DNA of 64,000 bases, taken from the NCBI GenBank assembly GCA_964020975.1, contig OZ026623.1, positions 89,670,788 to 89,734,787 on the forward strand, read 5' to 3'. The translations under genes were made by a program, and so were the position numbers. The first letter of the stretch is position 1. Each line of letters starts with the position of its first letter. Origin of the DNA: Hermodice carunculata (lineage: Eukaryota > Annelida > Polychaeta > Eunicida > Amphinomidae). A model generated the notes under the pieces. The model searched no databases and had not been told where the DNA came from. It saw only the letters and a program-made list of their open reading frames with translations. This document shows positions 12,590 to 23,670 of the stretch, one piece after another.

Positions 12590-12754
12590 CAGGGCTTGAC
12601 ATTAAGGACTGCCCGGTTGTGCCGGGCAACCAAATTTTCAGTCGGGGTAACCAAAAATTCTGAACTCTGTGGGACTTTAACCCACTGGTTACCCAAAAAT
12701 GTGGAAAAAATTTCTGGGGAACAACCGGACAAAAAACCTTAATGTCGACCCCTG
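12590..12754. mobile_element. hAT-like MITE
   Basis: The ends are inverted: CAGGGCTTGACATTAAGG at 12590 and the complement of CAGGGGTCGACATTAAGG ending at 12754. A CAGGG terminus is typical of the hAT superfamily. The interior continues as an imperfect inverted repeat ('cccggttgt', 'ggtaacca'), so the whole 165 bp can fold back. I could not find a clean 8-bp target duplication, which suggests age or a neighbouring rearrangement. Confidence 0.7.
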
Positions 12755-12897
12755 AACAGGGTATTTTAACTATTTTTATTGGTGGTTGATATGGGAGGGA
12801 TAGGTGCAGGCCAGAACCATCTTGGTTCTTTTGACTTGTATTTGTGAAATCTTGATCAGCATGGTGCAGTGCCTAACTTCAGTTTTGTCCTTAGCAG

Positions 12898-13053
12898 AAT
12901 CGTGTTGCAACCCTAAAGCAATTCAAAAATGCAGCCAGTGGTATCAATCCCGGACCCTGGCAGGGTGAGTCTTGCTCAGCAGGGTGCAGTTACGGCGGCG
13001 TACCAACGGTGTGAGGGTCTCCTTCGGAGGTATGCCGAGGCAGGCGAGGCCAA
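12898..13053 (+). CDS. Weak candidate exon in two competing frames
   Basis: An acceptor (ttttgtccttagcag ending at 12897) is followed by an open stretch with two donors, gtgagt at 12964 and ggtgagt at 13054. With the first donor the peptide is NRVATLKQFKNAASGINPG plus PWQ (22 residues, in phase with the exon at 10846). The second half reads best in another frame, LAQQGAVTAAYQRCEGLLRR, which has the look of a helical protein. Either this is an alternative-donor exon, or the gene is damaged here, or one frame is a chance product. I cannot name a family. Confidence 0.33.
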
Positions 13054-16000
13054 GGGTGAGTACAGAGACTTAACATCTGTGATGCAAACATGTATATGTG
13101 GCTCCCTGTCCAAAACTGTCTCTTGAAGGAATGATGTAGAACCAGTATTTAAAAAAAAAAAAAAAAAAAACTATCAAGTTTAGAATTCGATTAGTTGCCT
13201 GGTTTGCCAACATTTCATCAGGTGTTTAATACTGCAGTCATGTCCAATTGACCCATTCCTTTTTTCTTAAAGTGTGCTTGTCCACACATTAACAATTTAC
13301 ACTTTCGACTCTCTCAAAAGATGGTGGACAGACATTCGTCAAACCTCAGTAGGTCAGTTGGTTTCAGCCAAGTTAGTTCAATAGGTTATGCATCAATGAG
13401 TAGCTCAGCTGACTGACAAGTGAGCTCAGCATATTATTGAACAAGTCTGCCTCAGTCATCTGGGTGTCCGTGAACACCTTGCATGTTTTACTTCTCAAAA
13501 AAAAAAAACAGAATGTGTCCCTACTGATAGACCACACAATCGCAATTTCATGCTTAATTTTTTTTTTTTTTTGAGTTTTGGGGAACATGGTTTGTGATTG
13601 ATAAGTTGAGATCTATTTTAGTACTTTAGAATTTGACACGATGGCAGTCGTGTGCAAAACTAGGTTGAAAGGGTGTCAGATGACCTGGATGTACATGTAC
13701 ATGTATTCTCTAAAGTTGCAGGGTCACATTTGTGAATCAGGAACTGTATAAGCTTTGATTTCACATTGCTGCTTCTGATGCTTCGAGCTATGCAGGCCAA
13801 GTTTAGGCTGTACATGAGTGCACTTTAACCTCACTTCAAAGGTCATATTTCCTATGTATGCTAGGTCAAGTGAGCTTCTGCTAATGTTGGGAAACTTTTT
13901 TCTGTCTGTATACTTATGATTTTCATGAAGTACAGGTATGTGCTGGGCCCTGGACATTGCTGTGGCCAATTAAGTTGCATTTACTTATAATGCAACTGAA
14001 AAAAAATATATTGGCAGACCATACCCTGAGGACATAATATCCATATTCACTTTTTGAGCTGAACGTGAAAGAAATATGAAATTGATTTGGTGTGACGTGG
14101 CTGTAGAAATGTCAAGTTGCATATAGGACTCTTTGCCATTTGTTACTTGCATCAACTTTAGAGGGAGAGAGGGTGGGAGAGAGAGAATGTTTAGGCAGCC
14201 AACTTCTGGTTCGCTCAATTTTACAAATCTTAGGGGTGTGTAGACCTATTATTAAAAAGCATTCTTATGTGCTTCAGTGTTTTCAGAGTAAGGACTGCTG
14301 TTTTCTAAGAGAAAATGTGAAGAAAATACTGTTGCATATTCAGTGCCATACATGTTTAGGTCTGTCTATCAGCGTTTTCTGACAAGAAAATCTAACATGT
14401 TCATTGGGAGATCTGCCTGACAATATGTAAATTGAACTAAAAGAAAAAAAATTGATGGAATTTAAGGATTGACAAAATGGGCAATTTCTGTTAAAAAAAG
14501 TGCAAAAAATCAGGCAGCAAAGTAGCAGATGGCCAACGAAAGAGTGAAAGACACTTGACAGCTATATGGATGGCTTTGAGTGGCTGAATATACATGTAGC
14601 TGACCCAGGGAGCTGTTAGTTTTTTCATCTTCTGATCTAAATCAACTCACAGTCAAAGACTTCCAAACATACACAACTTCCCTCCTTTTAATCACCAGTG
14701 ATTTTTTTTTTCACTTTTATGAAGTTTTGTGAATTTTTTTTTTTGGGGGGGGGGGAAATCGTAAAAATCCTCACGTGCTCAGCTGCTTTGAAATTGCACA
14801 GGGACACTTCTGAGCACCCTCACAACTTACTGTAAATTCTCTAATTGAAGCCGCGACTGGTGCTAGAATACATTTTTATATTTTCCAAATTGAAGGCAGA
14901 AGTCATCTTCTGATAGAGAGTTTTCCCTGCACCATGGCCTGATGAGCTATTATGGTAGCTTCAGGAGTAGACAAACCGAGAACACATAACATTATGAGGT
15001 CAAGTAATAATTGAAAGGTTGCATTTTTAACATACACACTACTGATTGACAAAAATACCACAGACAGAAAAAAGGTAATAACATGCTTCTGTAATGTTGA
15101 TAAAGTGATGTAAAAAGCATGTGACATGTAACGAGAAGAAAAAAACATAGAGTGGTCATAGAGTGTAAAATTTGCACGAGTCGTACACATGAAACGGGGG
15201 GGGGGGGGGACTTTTCATTTTGATTACTTCCAACTTAGCAGCCTGAAGTCTGGGTGCTTCTTCTGGTACTACCCCGTAGTGTTTTTCTGCTAAACAAAAT
15301 GATTGAGATTACAACCTTGTGGATGTCCTGAAGTCGAGATGGGTCTTTTAATAGCGATGCGTCTTCTAATAGGGAATTTATGTTTATTTGTTCAACAGAG
15401 TGCACTGCAATTTTTTAAAATGAATTTCTGTGGGGTTTATAATTTTGACTGCAAGCAAACTACTCCATCCAAACATGATAAATTTGTAGCTTTACTGAAC
15501 CTCCAGTGAAATTTTTCGTTTGACGGGAGGACTATTGTTTGCTGATTTTTGACAAGTTTTGAAATCACTTAATGGTAAGAATACACGTTAGGTTGTTAGC
15601 TTCAGTGATACAGTCAGGGATATCAGTTCTGTATATTGCTTTTAAGGAAAGTCTTGAATAAAATGGGAACAAATAAAGATAACAGCAGTACATAGATTGA
15701 CTGAAAGCTGAATGAAGAAATAACACGTTTTTTTCCACTAGTTAGTTAAAGCGTATTGGAATTTCCATTCAATTCCACTAGAATTCCACTCAGGAATATT
15801 TAACTGCCTACATATGATAATGTGTGTATGTATGACATGCACATTTGGATTGTGAGTGTTGTTTGTTACATGTGATGATGCACTTATGGGGGGACCCTGC
15901 AGTCCTGCTTTGAGCACTGTCCTCTGTTATAGTCCCCACAGAAGCCAGTGGGTGACCTGTTGCCCTCATCACTGCCCCCACTGCAGTGGTGGCCAGACTG

Positions 16001-17279
16001 GCCTGCTCCTGCTGGGCCACCTTGTTGTTGATGATCCATCTGGATAAAAAAGGGGCCTGTATTGCAAAGCCTGTGCCTGTAAAATGAAATACCTGCAAGA
16101 CTCGATCGCTGTCCATACTTTATCTCATCTACAGGTCAGATCAGCCGCCACTTTGATTCTAAAGCCCTGGCTGTCATATGCTGGTAATGTACCTCTGGTG
16201 CCATTAACTTGGCCGCCACCTCGTGAATAATGGTGCTGTATTTAACTAGTACCTGGACCTGACGAGGTGCCTATTCATATATAAACCTATGAATATTAGT
16301 ATTAGCATGGCATGTGCCCACTCCCGTATGGTTTGTATTGCTTGCTCTTATGGTGGCACCACTAAATTGAATTTCCCATAGGTGGCCATTATAACACATC
16401 CTGGCGTATCTGAGAGTAAGAGGCATCAACATGTGATAAACAACAAACTTTTGACTTTGCCCCACCTGAACGCAGTCATGTTGGATTTTCACCTGTCCGC
16501 ACCCAATATCACCTTTAAATTTCCGACCACCCTGGAAAAAAATTATGCGCGAAACTAATTAATATTTAAATCACTCTATTTTGTGATGGCAAAATCTGAA
16601 TTAAAATTATATGTAATGGATTTTAGCCTACCACAAATTCCAGCACTCTGGTCAAGCCAAATCCTACAGTGCTGGTCATTACTAGACATTATACCTTTGT
16701 GCTGCCCTCTGGGGCCAATTTAAGGGTGCAACCTTATGCTGCTTCCCACCAGTCATTGTTGTTTACAATGTTAACTTGACCTGGATTTGTCAGGGTTGCT
16801 CCAAGCAGTTGTCACATCACAGCCAAGGGGAGAGAATTCCCTCAGCATGTGGCCTTGTTTACACGGGCAGACAACAATTGCTCAGCTGAACTGCAGCTGG
16901 CCTCAAGATTTTGTGGCAACAGATCTGCCTATTCAGTAAAATCTCTTTTAGCGTTTGAGAGACATACAAGCCAATGAACCTGAGAAGATAAGCTGTGGAT
17001 AATACTCATTGAGTTCAGCAAGCCTGGCTGCCAACTTGACAACCCCTTGAGATGGCACTGACTGCATGGGCATATTGCAGCTCCATTCCCACTAGAGCTA
17101 GGGCCCTTGAACTGAGCCCCATAGGCAGCACCACCCTCAGCTGGGGGTTGAGGGTGGGTGGGCAGGGGGGTACCATGCACGCTCAACATTTCCATTGCAG
17201 GCTGCAGTATTCATTAATCTGCCTCATCCCCAGTCAATCTACTGGCATTCTCTGGCAAAAGTCTGGCTAAACAGTGGCC
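13054..17279. other. Long noncoding stretch, probably intronic
   Basis: This contains poly-A and poly-T runs (13149-13170, 13558-13572, 14700-14750), a G-run at 15197-15209, and a partial copy of the 'agctcagctgactga' hairpin at 13412-13441. A GC-richer patch at 15880-16060 has short open frames in both directions but no convincing pair of splice sites. Another patch, 16990-17200, is similar. I can support no gene. Confidence 0.45.
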
Positions 17280-17450
17280 AGGTATCTCTCTTTTTTTTTT
17301 TTTTTCCAAAACTGTCGGTCAGGTCCACTTAAAATTTGGTGGGGATGGGCCTTGGGGGAATCTTTACCAAAATCTTGTTCCTGGAAACTGCTTGGCCAAT
17401 TGCTTCGAAATGAACAAATATACAAAAAAAAAAAAAAAAAAAGACTCATA
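17280..17450 (+). repeat. Fragment of the dispersed composite repeat
   Basis: After a poly-T run, the text 'ccaaaactgtcggtcaggtc ... aatttggtggggatg(g)gcctt(g)gg' matches the units at 52.98, 54.4 and 55.75 kb. It is a single truncated unit ending in a poly-A run (17425-17442). Confidence 0.75.
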
Positions 17451-17518
17451 ACTCAAAACATTTTGTAGAGTGGTTATTTAAAAAGACACACACCCTAGGT
17501 ACATCCTTATCAAGTCGC

Positions 17519-17577
17519 TGAATCTAGCTGATGATTTTGTCAAGTCTCAAGTGAATCTAGCTGATGATTTTGTCAAA
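17519..17577. repeat. 33-bp direct duplication
   Basis: The string 'gaatctagctgatgatttt' followed by 'gtcaa' occurs at 17519 and again at 17552. The duplication is small and local. Confidence 0.85.
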
Positions 17578-17679
17578 GCATCGAAAAATGTGAATTGACC
17601 ATTGCAATGCCCACGGATATACACAGTAATCAATACAAATGCATGCATTAAACAACTGACAAGAACCTAGTAAGCTCTC

Positions 17680-17810
17680 AAAAAATTCTTTATAATATTC
17701 GCAAAAATTGCAGCCCCTCCTATGGGACAAATTAAGGTCAAGGGGTTCCCAGAAGTGCCTCTATGGAAAATCAAAGCAATAGGCCAAGTGTTTTTTATTT
17801 TTTTTAAAGT
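17680..17810 (-). repeat. Decayed unit of the dispersed composite repeat
   Basis: The segment 'attgcagcccctcctatggg ... caattaaggtcaaggggttcccagaagtgc' followed by 'aaagcaataggccaagtg' parallels the 'gcagcaccacctggtgaac ... ggagtccctaggagtg ... caaagcaattgggtgag' unit seen at 19.7, 20.2 and 38.4 kb, in the same orientation as those. Confidence 0.6.
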
Positions 17811-18053
17811 TGAAAGTCCTGCTATCGCATTGAAAAAAAAAGGAAAAGAGAGGAAAACAAAACAGAACAAAGCAAAGAAGACAAAAAACACCTGACAAAA
17901 AAGAATATGAAGAACAAATTAAAAAAACATCAAGAACGAAAAAAATGTGTAGACCTATATACCTACATGAAAGATATGTATAACAGACTGCATCTGAATC
18001 TAGCAAATTAGACAAGGGCAAGGCCAAAAATGACGGTTGCCCTCCTGAAAAAC

Positions 18054-18092
18054 GCCTGACTGGTTTCGACACTGCTGTGTCTCATCAGAGGC
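18054..18092 (-). ncRNA. Minimal hammerhead ribozyme (Penelope/retrozyme type)
   Basis: On the - strand all parts of a hammerhead appear in order within 39 nt. They are stem I strand GCCU, core CUGAUGAG, stem II ACAC-AGCA-GUGU (extended by the core G and C), core CGAAA, a tiny stem III (A-C with loop CA and G-U), the cleavage triplet GUC, and the closing stem I strand AGGC. Every required core base is present and all stems pair. A very short stem III is characteristic of the minimal hammerheads described in Penelope-like elements and small retrozymes. Self-cleavage would occur after the C of GUC, at about 18058/18057. A TATA box lies just upstream on the same strand. No reverse transcriptase is visible nearby, so this is probably a solitary terminal repeat or a non-autonomous copy. 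Activity is inferred from the sequence only. Confidence 0.87.
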
Positions 18093-18117
18093 TGGTGTAA
18101 CGGCTGTGCGTACATGC

Positions 18118-18125
18118 TTTATATA
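18118..18125 (-). promoter_or_regulatory. TATA box upstream of the hammerhead
   Basis: TATATAAA lies on the - strand within 'aactatataaagc'. A start site about 31 nt downstream of its first T would fall at about 18094, almost exactly the 5' edge of the ribozyme at 18092. This is the expected layout if transcripts begin with the ribozyme. Confidence 0.6.
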
Positions 18126-18809
18126 GTTGGGTGTAACATACACGTAACTAGGGTCCAGGTGTATGTTTCACGTGTACGGTCTTGCACGTGTGACGTGACA
18201 ACGGCCTTAACTGACACTCTTGTCATGTTTAACCCTGTTTGCAATGTACTGTGGGTATACCTGAGTGTCACAGCTCTGACACTCATTATACCCTGATGGC
18301 CTCTGGTCATCTTAAGAGATGTATTGGGGCAGTGGTGTGTATAGCAGCCTCCATCCTCAATAAAGATTTTTTTCACGGCTCGTTGGCTTATGAAACTAAT
18401 GTATCATAAGTGTGTAACAGTGGTGTAACTGTTAGTAGGCAGATGAACTTGGAGGTAAAAATTTTTTTTTTATTGCATCTGAATCTATCCTGTTTTAAAA
18501 CAAATGGTAGACCTGTATATTAAGCCATTCCATTTTAAGAAGAAAAAAAAAAAAGTCAACAAAAAGGCATATATACTAAACTGCATATTAAACTGTCTTG
18601 GTGAAAAAAGGAAAAGACAAGAAGCACTGAAAGGCTGATCAATAATAAACTGCTTATCAAGCTATCCCATAACAAAAGAAAAAGACAAAAAAGAGAAAGA
18701 ACTGATAGACTTGTATAATAATTTGTGTGCAAGGTTATTCCATTCAAAAAGAAAAGGAACTTATAGGGTGATAAACTACACAAGCTGTGCCTTTAAAAAA
18801 GGAACAAGA

Positions 18810-20530
18810 GGGCTGTGTGAACAGCCCATGCTCAGCTGACCTAGACATTTATCACACTTGCAGCTCTGTCAACTTGGGGTAGGATCAAGGTCACCCATGT
18901 TCTGACTAGGTCTGACCTTTATAGAACACTAACATGTACAACATCAGGTTTCCAGCTCAAGTAGTTCTCAAGTTATAGTGAAGAGTAAAATTCATGTATG
19001 TTGCACTGTGACCCCAGAAATGGGGTCAAAGTCACTCATGTACTGCCTTCATAGGGAAACATTAACATGTGCAACATCAAGGTCCTAACTCAAAACAGAT
19101 CTCAAGTTATCAAGTGAACAGTAAGTTTCATGTCAGTTGTCCTGTGACCTTTGGGAATGACGTCAAGGTCCAAACATCACTGGGGCATGACCATTTGCAC
19201 AAAATAGGTCAAATCTGGCCAAAATTATTGAAGTTATAACCATTACAAGAAATTCCCATGTTAAACTTTCCTATTAAAACTTTTTTACAGATTTAAAAAA
19301 AAAAATCATAAAAAATGAAAAAAAAAACATTGGATCCTGACCATTTGAACAAACATTGTAAACATTCACCCACGGTACATTGCCACCAAGTTTAAAGTGA
19401 ATCTGACAAACAGTTTCTTCAGAGAAGTCCAAAATGTGAATTACCATTAGAATGCCCAGTGACTTGCATAGTAAGCAATAGAAAAGGTGCATTACCGATA
19501 AGTACCCGAACTGAAAAAAAAAAATCGTTAAAAATCAGGAATCCACAGCAGTACTACCTAGTGAACATCTTTGCTTGACCCTTTCACAAGGAATATATCC
19601 ACAAAGTTTCAACTTAATCTGAGTAATGGATCTGGAGAAGTCACAAGTATCAAAAACACACACAAATTCATAAAAAAAAATGAAAAAATGCAGCACCACC
19701 TGGTGAACAAATTAAGAACTAGGAGTCCCTAGAAGTGTTATTATGTCATATCAGAGCAATTGGGTGAGCGGTTGTGCAAAAGATTTTTTAAGATTTGTCA
19801 AAAAAAGAACAAAAAAAATCATTAAAAATCCAAAAATCACTGGAGCATGACCATTTGGACAATTCTGGTAGAAACCCACCCAAGATACATTGTCACCAAG
19901 TATGGAGTCAATCTGGATGACGGTTTTGGAGAAGTCGAAAATGTGAATTAGCATTAGAATGCCCATTGACTTGCATAGTAATCAATAGGAAAGCTGCATT
20001 GACCGACAAGTACCCATATTGAAGAAAAAGTTAAAAATCAGGAATGCCAACTAGTGAACAACTTTGTTTGACCCTTCCACCAGGAACATATCCACCAAGT
20101 TTCAGCTTAATCTGAGTGACGTTTCTGGAGAAGTCAAAAATAGCAAAATCACACAAAAAATCGTTGAAAAATAGAAAAATATCACAGCACCACCTGGTGA
20201 ACAAATTAAGAACTAGGAGTCCCTGAGAGTGACCCTGTGCGATATCAAAGCAATTGGGTGAGTGATTTTGGAGAAGATTTTTTAAGATTTGCCCCAAAAA
20301 AGAACAAAAAAATTCATAAAAAATCCAAAAATCAATTGAGCATGACCATTTGAACAAACTTGGTAGAGATTCACCCAAGAACACCCCCCCCCCCCACCAA
20401 GTTTGAAGTGAATCTGGCTGACAGTTTTAGAGATAAATATAAAAAATGTGAAATGTGAACTGCCGAACAGACAGACGATGGACCCTCACAAAAGCTCAGG
20501 TGACTGACAAGGCAGGTAAGCTAAAAAAAA
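18810..20530 (-). repeat. Composite tandem-repeat element, minus orientation
   Basis: From left to right it has a 'gctcagctgac' end (about 18830) and two to three monomers carrying caaggtca/tgacctt motifs (18880-19160). After these come alternating units with 'ccaccaagttt(c/g)a(a/g)(c/g)tt(a)aatctg', 'cagcagt(a/g)(c)cacctagtgaac' and 'gcaccacctggtgaac' (19200-20460). It closes with 'cagacagacgatgg' and an 'agctcaggtgactgaca' end (20466-20525). The same modules occur in the opposite orientation at 52.9-57 kb and in the same orientation at 38.1-39.2 kb. Frequent A- and T-runs separate modules. It has no coding capacity. The hairpin-like ends suggest a mobilised non-autonomous element, but the transposon class is unknown. 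Confidence 0.8.
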
Positions 20531-23289
20531 AATAACTGACACTAAGAATATACAAGAAACTGTACATGTATCTATCCCATTAACCCTGTCCCCCTTGAAT
20601 TAAGACCACGTCAACAGCTTTCCTTGGCAGTCAAATTTATTTCATTAAAGTTGAAATTAGTTGAAAACAATGAAGCAGACAGCATTTGACCAACAATACT
20701 ATTCACTATTCAGTAGTACATGTAGTTAAATAACATAGGTATTCTGTATAGCTCAGTATACTGCAGATTCCTATTGGCTGGAATCTTTGCATGGTTTCAT
20801 CTAATGGAGGACACCTTGCTCATAGAATTTAAACAGAGTTGAAGTTTAACTTGTTAAAATAGGAATATAATTCAAGACAATGTCTTGACACTTATACATG
20901 TGTACAAGAATAAGTGTGACTATGTTACTAAGCTAGAATTCAAATTTAATGAGTGGCTCCCTTTAATTTACAATACCACAAGCAAGTACACTTATTATGG
21001 AATCCGTATGGCATTAAATAACAACAATGAACCCTCTTCTTTCATCAGAAGCAGTTAATTTCTTCAAATACTGAAAAATACTGAATTTTTAATAAACCCC
21101 GCCAAGATTTTAAAGTAGAGTGTGTGCTTCTATTAGGACCTGTGCTACAATTTGTAGGAATACGGTACGTACATGTTCATATATCAGTAGTTTATAATGT
21201 TTTACATATGGACATACATACATGTAAATGTACCTACCACACAAGTACATGACCCCTCCCCCCTGCAACAAAGGAAAAAAAAGTTAATCAAATTTCATCC
21301 AAAGTCTGACTTAAAAACAACCCTATTATACATAGAAACTCTAAAATTGTCGTAATTGTACCTACATACAAGGAGTTTGGCCTTTTTATGCAGAAGAATG
21401 AAGATGTTTAAAATTATGCAAATTAGGGGCATTTGAAATTTCAAATCTTGAATATCTTCAAAAGTATAATAGATAGTGATGTCATTCCATCTTCTTCTAG
21501 GCGGTGGGGTTATTGAACCTAATGTGCACCTAATGAGTTAAAAACAAAAGTTGTACCAATTTAAATTATGCTAAGTATCACCATTGGAAATTTTAAATCT
21601 TGAATAACTTCAAAGCTATAATTGATAGAAATGCTTTTCCAACGTCTACTCCTATGTTACGGACTAGTAAGCAGCAATTTATCAGCTTTGAAGACACACA
21701 CACTGATTTGCTATGCAGCAAATCATCTTTTCTAGTTGTTTGTGTATATTTCAGGAGTTCTTCATGACGAATGGCAACAATCTCTTGCCAAAAAAATATA
21801 AATTTTGCAGTTTACATACTCCATGGGTGTCTACATCATGTAGTCTTTATTACATATCAAATGCCTGCCCCAATGTAACAGACATGCACAGGTGTGTAAT
21901 TGTCTATTGATCATGCATGAAAGACTTGACACTTTGTGTAGGAGTTGTCCAGAGGAAGCTAGAAAATCAAGTTACATTGAAGTTCTTGAACACCTGAAAC
22001 TCACTGATTGTTTCCATAAATTTACTCAAAGTGTCATCCTGTGGCAAATAAATTAAAATGTAGTCTGAGACTGGATCAAATGTGCCAGGTTTTATTGCAG
22101 ACAGTACATGTATGTGGGACTATATTTTGTTGTTGGAGGTACCCCTTTCACGAATACTAATTACTATCAGTCCAAAACTTAAGCAAAGAAGTGATTCACT
22201 TTTGCCTTGTGTTTGCACATTCAATCGCCTTGCCAGGTCATAGAGAGCAGACTGTCCAAGAACACCTCAACCATTGTTTCTTGTTACACACATCCACAGA
22301 TAATCATGTCGCATTGCTTCATAGTAAATAGTACATACTACCAACCTGAAATTCCATGTATAGATGTGAAGTGCAACTCTAATGGTCAAACTCAGGAGAA
22401 TACCACAACTTTATGGTTGCAGCTGAAATGTGGTCAGCTTTTGGGTGACAGCAATTACTGTGCAGTTGTCTTGCTATATTTATTTATTTGTAGATATATC
22501 TCATCTAAGGGTGATTTTAAAATGTCTAGCATCATTTTAAGAGAGATGGTCCCCGTATTGTCCAAATCATTGACGTGAACTTGGCTTAAGTGGGTTAAAA
22601 ATAAAAGACAATTAGAATGGAATGAAAAACGAAAAGCTATATACATACATACAAACTCAGATTTGGCAGAAAGACCAGGTTTGATGACATAAGTTTCAAT
22701 TGAGCACCCCCACCAGTTAGGAAATTTTAGGAATGCAAGTCTCATTAGTTCAGAGCAATGTTTTGAATATTATAGCACAAGTTCACCTTATTGTCAGTAA
22801 AATTTAAAAGTCTGTATTTTTTATTATTTTTAACTAAGTATGCATGAGGGTTACAGCATGCTTAAACATTGTACAAGTCCTATTCAGGGTACTTGAAAGG
22901 CCAGCTAAGGTGTGTACCACATAACTTTATTCTGTTGCCTTGCATTTATGCTACTTAACTTGATAAGGAGTCCTTTTTTTTTTTGGTTTGAGACAATGTG
23001 GACATCTGATGCACAAGTAAAATGCATTGTTCACTCTGATTCTGGTCATTTTGTGCTCATTAGTTTCATCAGTGATGTGAGGGTCCCAAAGGGAATTCAG
23101 TATGGTATATATAATTAACAGATTTGGTTGTGAGTGTTAAAGGGATGTCACCAGCTTGTATTTCTGGTAGACATGTCACTTAATTCTATCATGACGTCCA
23201 GATACACTTTAGAGACTCCGAAGTTGCATACCATAGGCTGATGTAACCAAGTGCATTGTAGTTCAGTGTGCAAGCTTTTGGTGGTAGAT

Positions 23290-23326
<37 letters not shown>

Positions 23327-23660
23327 AAGTATGGAACACAACTCTGACCTGGTGGAGTTGAGTTAATTGAGAATTCTGATAAACATGCCTATTTTTATTG
23401 ACTAAAGTCATTCCAAAGTAAGACCTGTGATTAGCAGGGTTATAAATGAAGCAAGGGGAGCATGGATCCAGCAATCTCTGATTGTATCTTGATTTTTCGT
23501 TTATAGAGTCTCTCTGCATAACAAAGACTAGGAAGTTACTTCACTGGTTGATGTGACCCAGTGGTTCTCCTAGAGGACGTGCTGCATTTGATGATCGCAA
23601 CAAACCAAGCTGGGTCCCAGATGAGCTCTTCAAGAGTCCCACAGCCAAGTACTCCAATGG
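20531..23660. other. Noncoding stretch
   Basis: Mostly unique AT-rich sequence. It contains a diverged ~150-bp duplication (21410-21690) and a 35-nt poly-T run at 23291-23322. Open frames such as 22207-22578 lack splice-site or family support. I see no gene. Confidence 0.45.
21410..21690. repeat. Two diverged ~150-bp direct repeat units
   Basis: 'aaattatgcaaattaggggc' followed by 'aatcttgaatatcttcaaa(a)g(t)ata' at about 21412 recurs as 'aaattatgctaagtatcacc' and 'aatcttgaataacttcaaag' at about 21562. Both then read 'cta(t)aat(t)gatag'. This is a short tandem of the kind that is usually longer elsewhere in a genome. Confidence 0.7.
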
Positions 23661-23670
23661 TTGATACAAG

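Larger units (their letters stand above)
18054..18400 (-). mobile_element. Probable Penelope-like or retrozyme terminal-repeat remnant
   Basis: The hammerhead, the TATA box and about 250 bp of upstream sequence with several CACGTG/ACGTGT-type motifs form one unit unlike its AT-rich surroundings. The right limit is uncertain. I found no GIY-YIG nuclease or reverse transcriptase on either side, so this is a partial or non-autonomous element. Confidence 0.55.

Noticed and set aside
13412-13441. Separate complete composite element at 13.4 kb
   Set aside because: Only the hairpin-like word is present. The modules that should follow are missing, so it is at most a remnant.
14936-14965. Second hammerhead: CTGATGAGCTATTATGGTAGC
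   Set aside because: It has the CUGAUGA core and a stem II, but the following bases are TTC in place of GAAA, so the core is absent.
15808-16116. 102-codon - strand and 63-codon + strand frames
   Set aside because: A GC-richer patch with no coherent splice pair in either direction and no recognisable motif.
22207-22578. 123-codon + strand frame
   Set aside because: No family resemblance, AT-rich codon make-up like the flanks, and no acceptor/donor pair.
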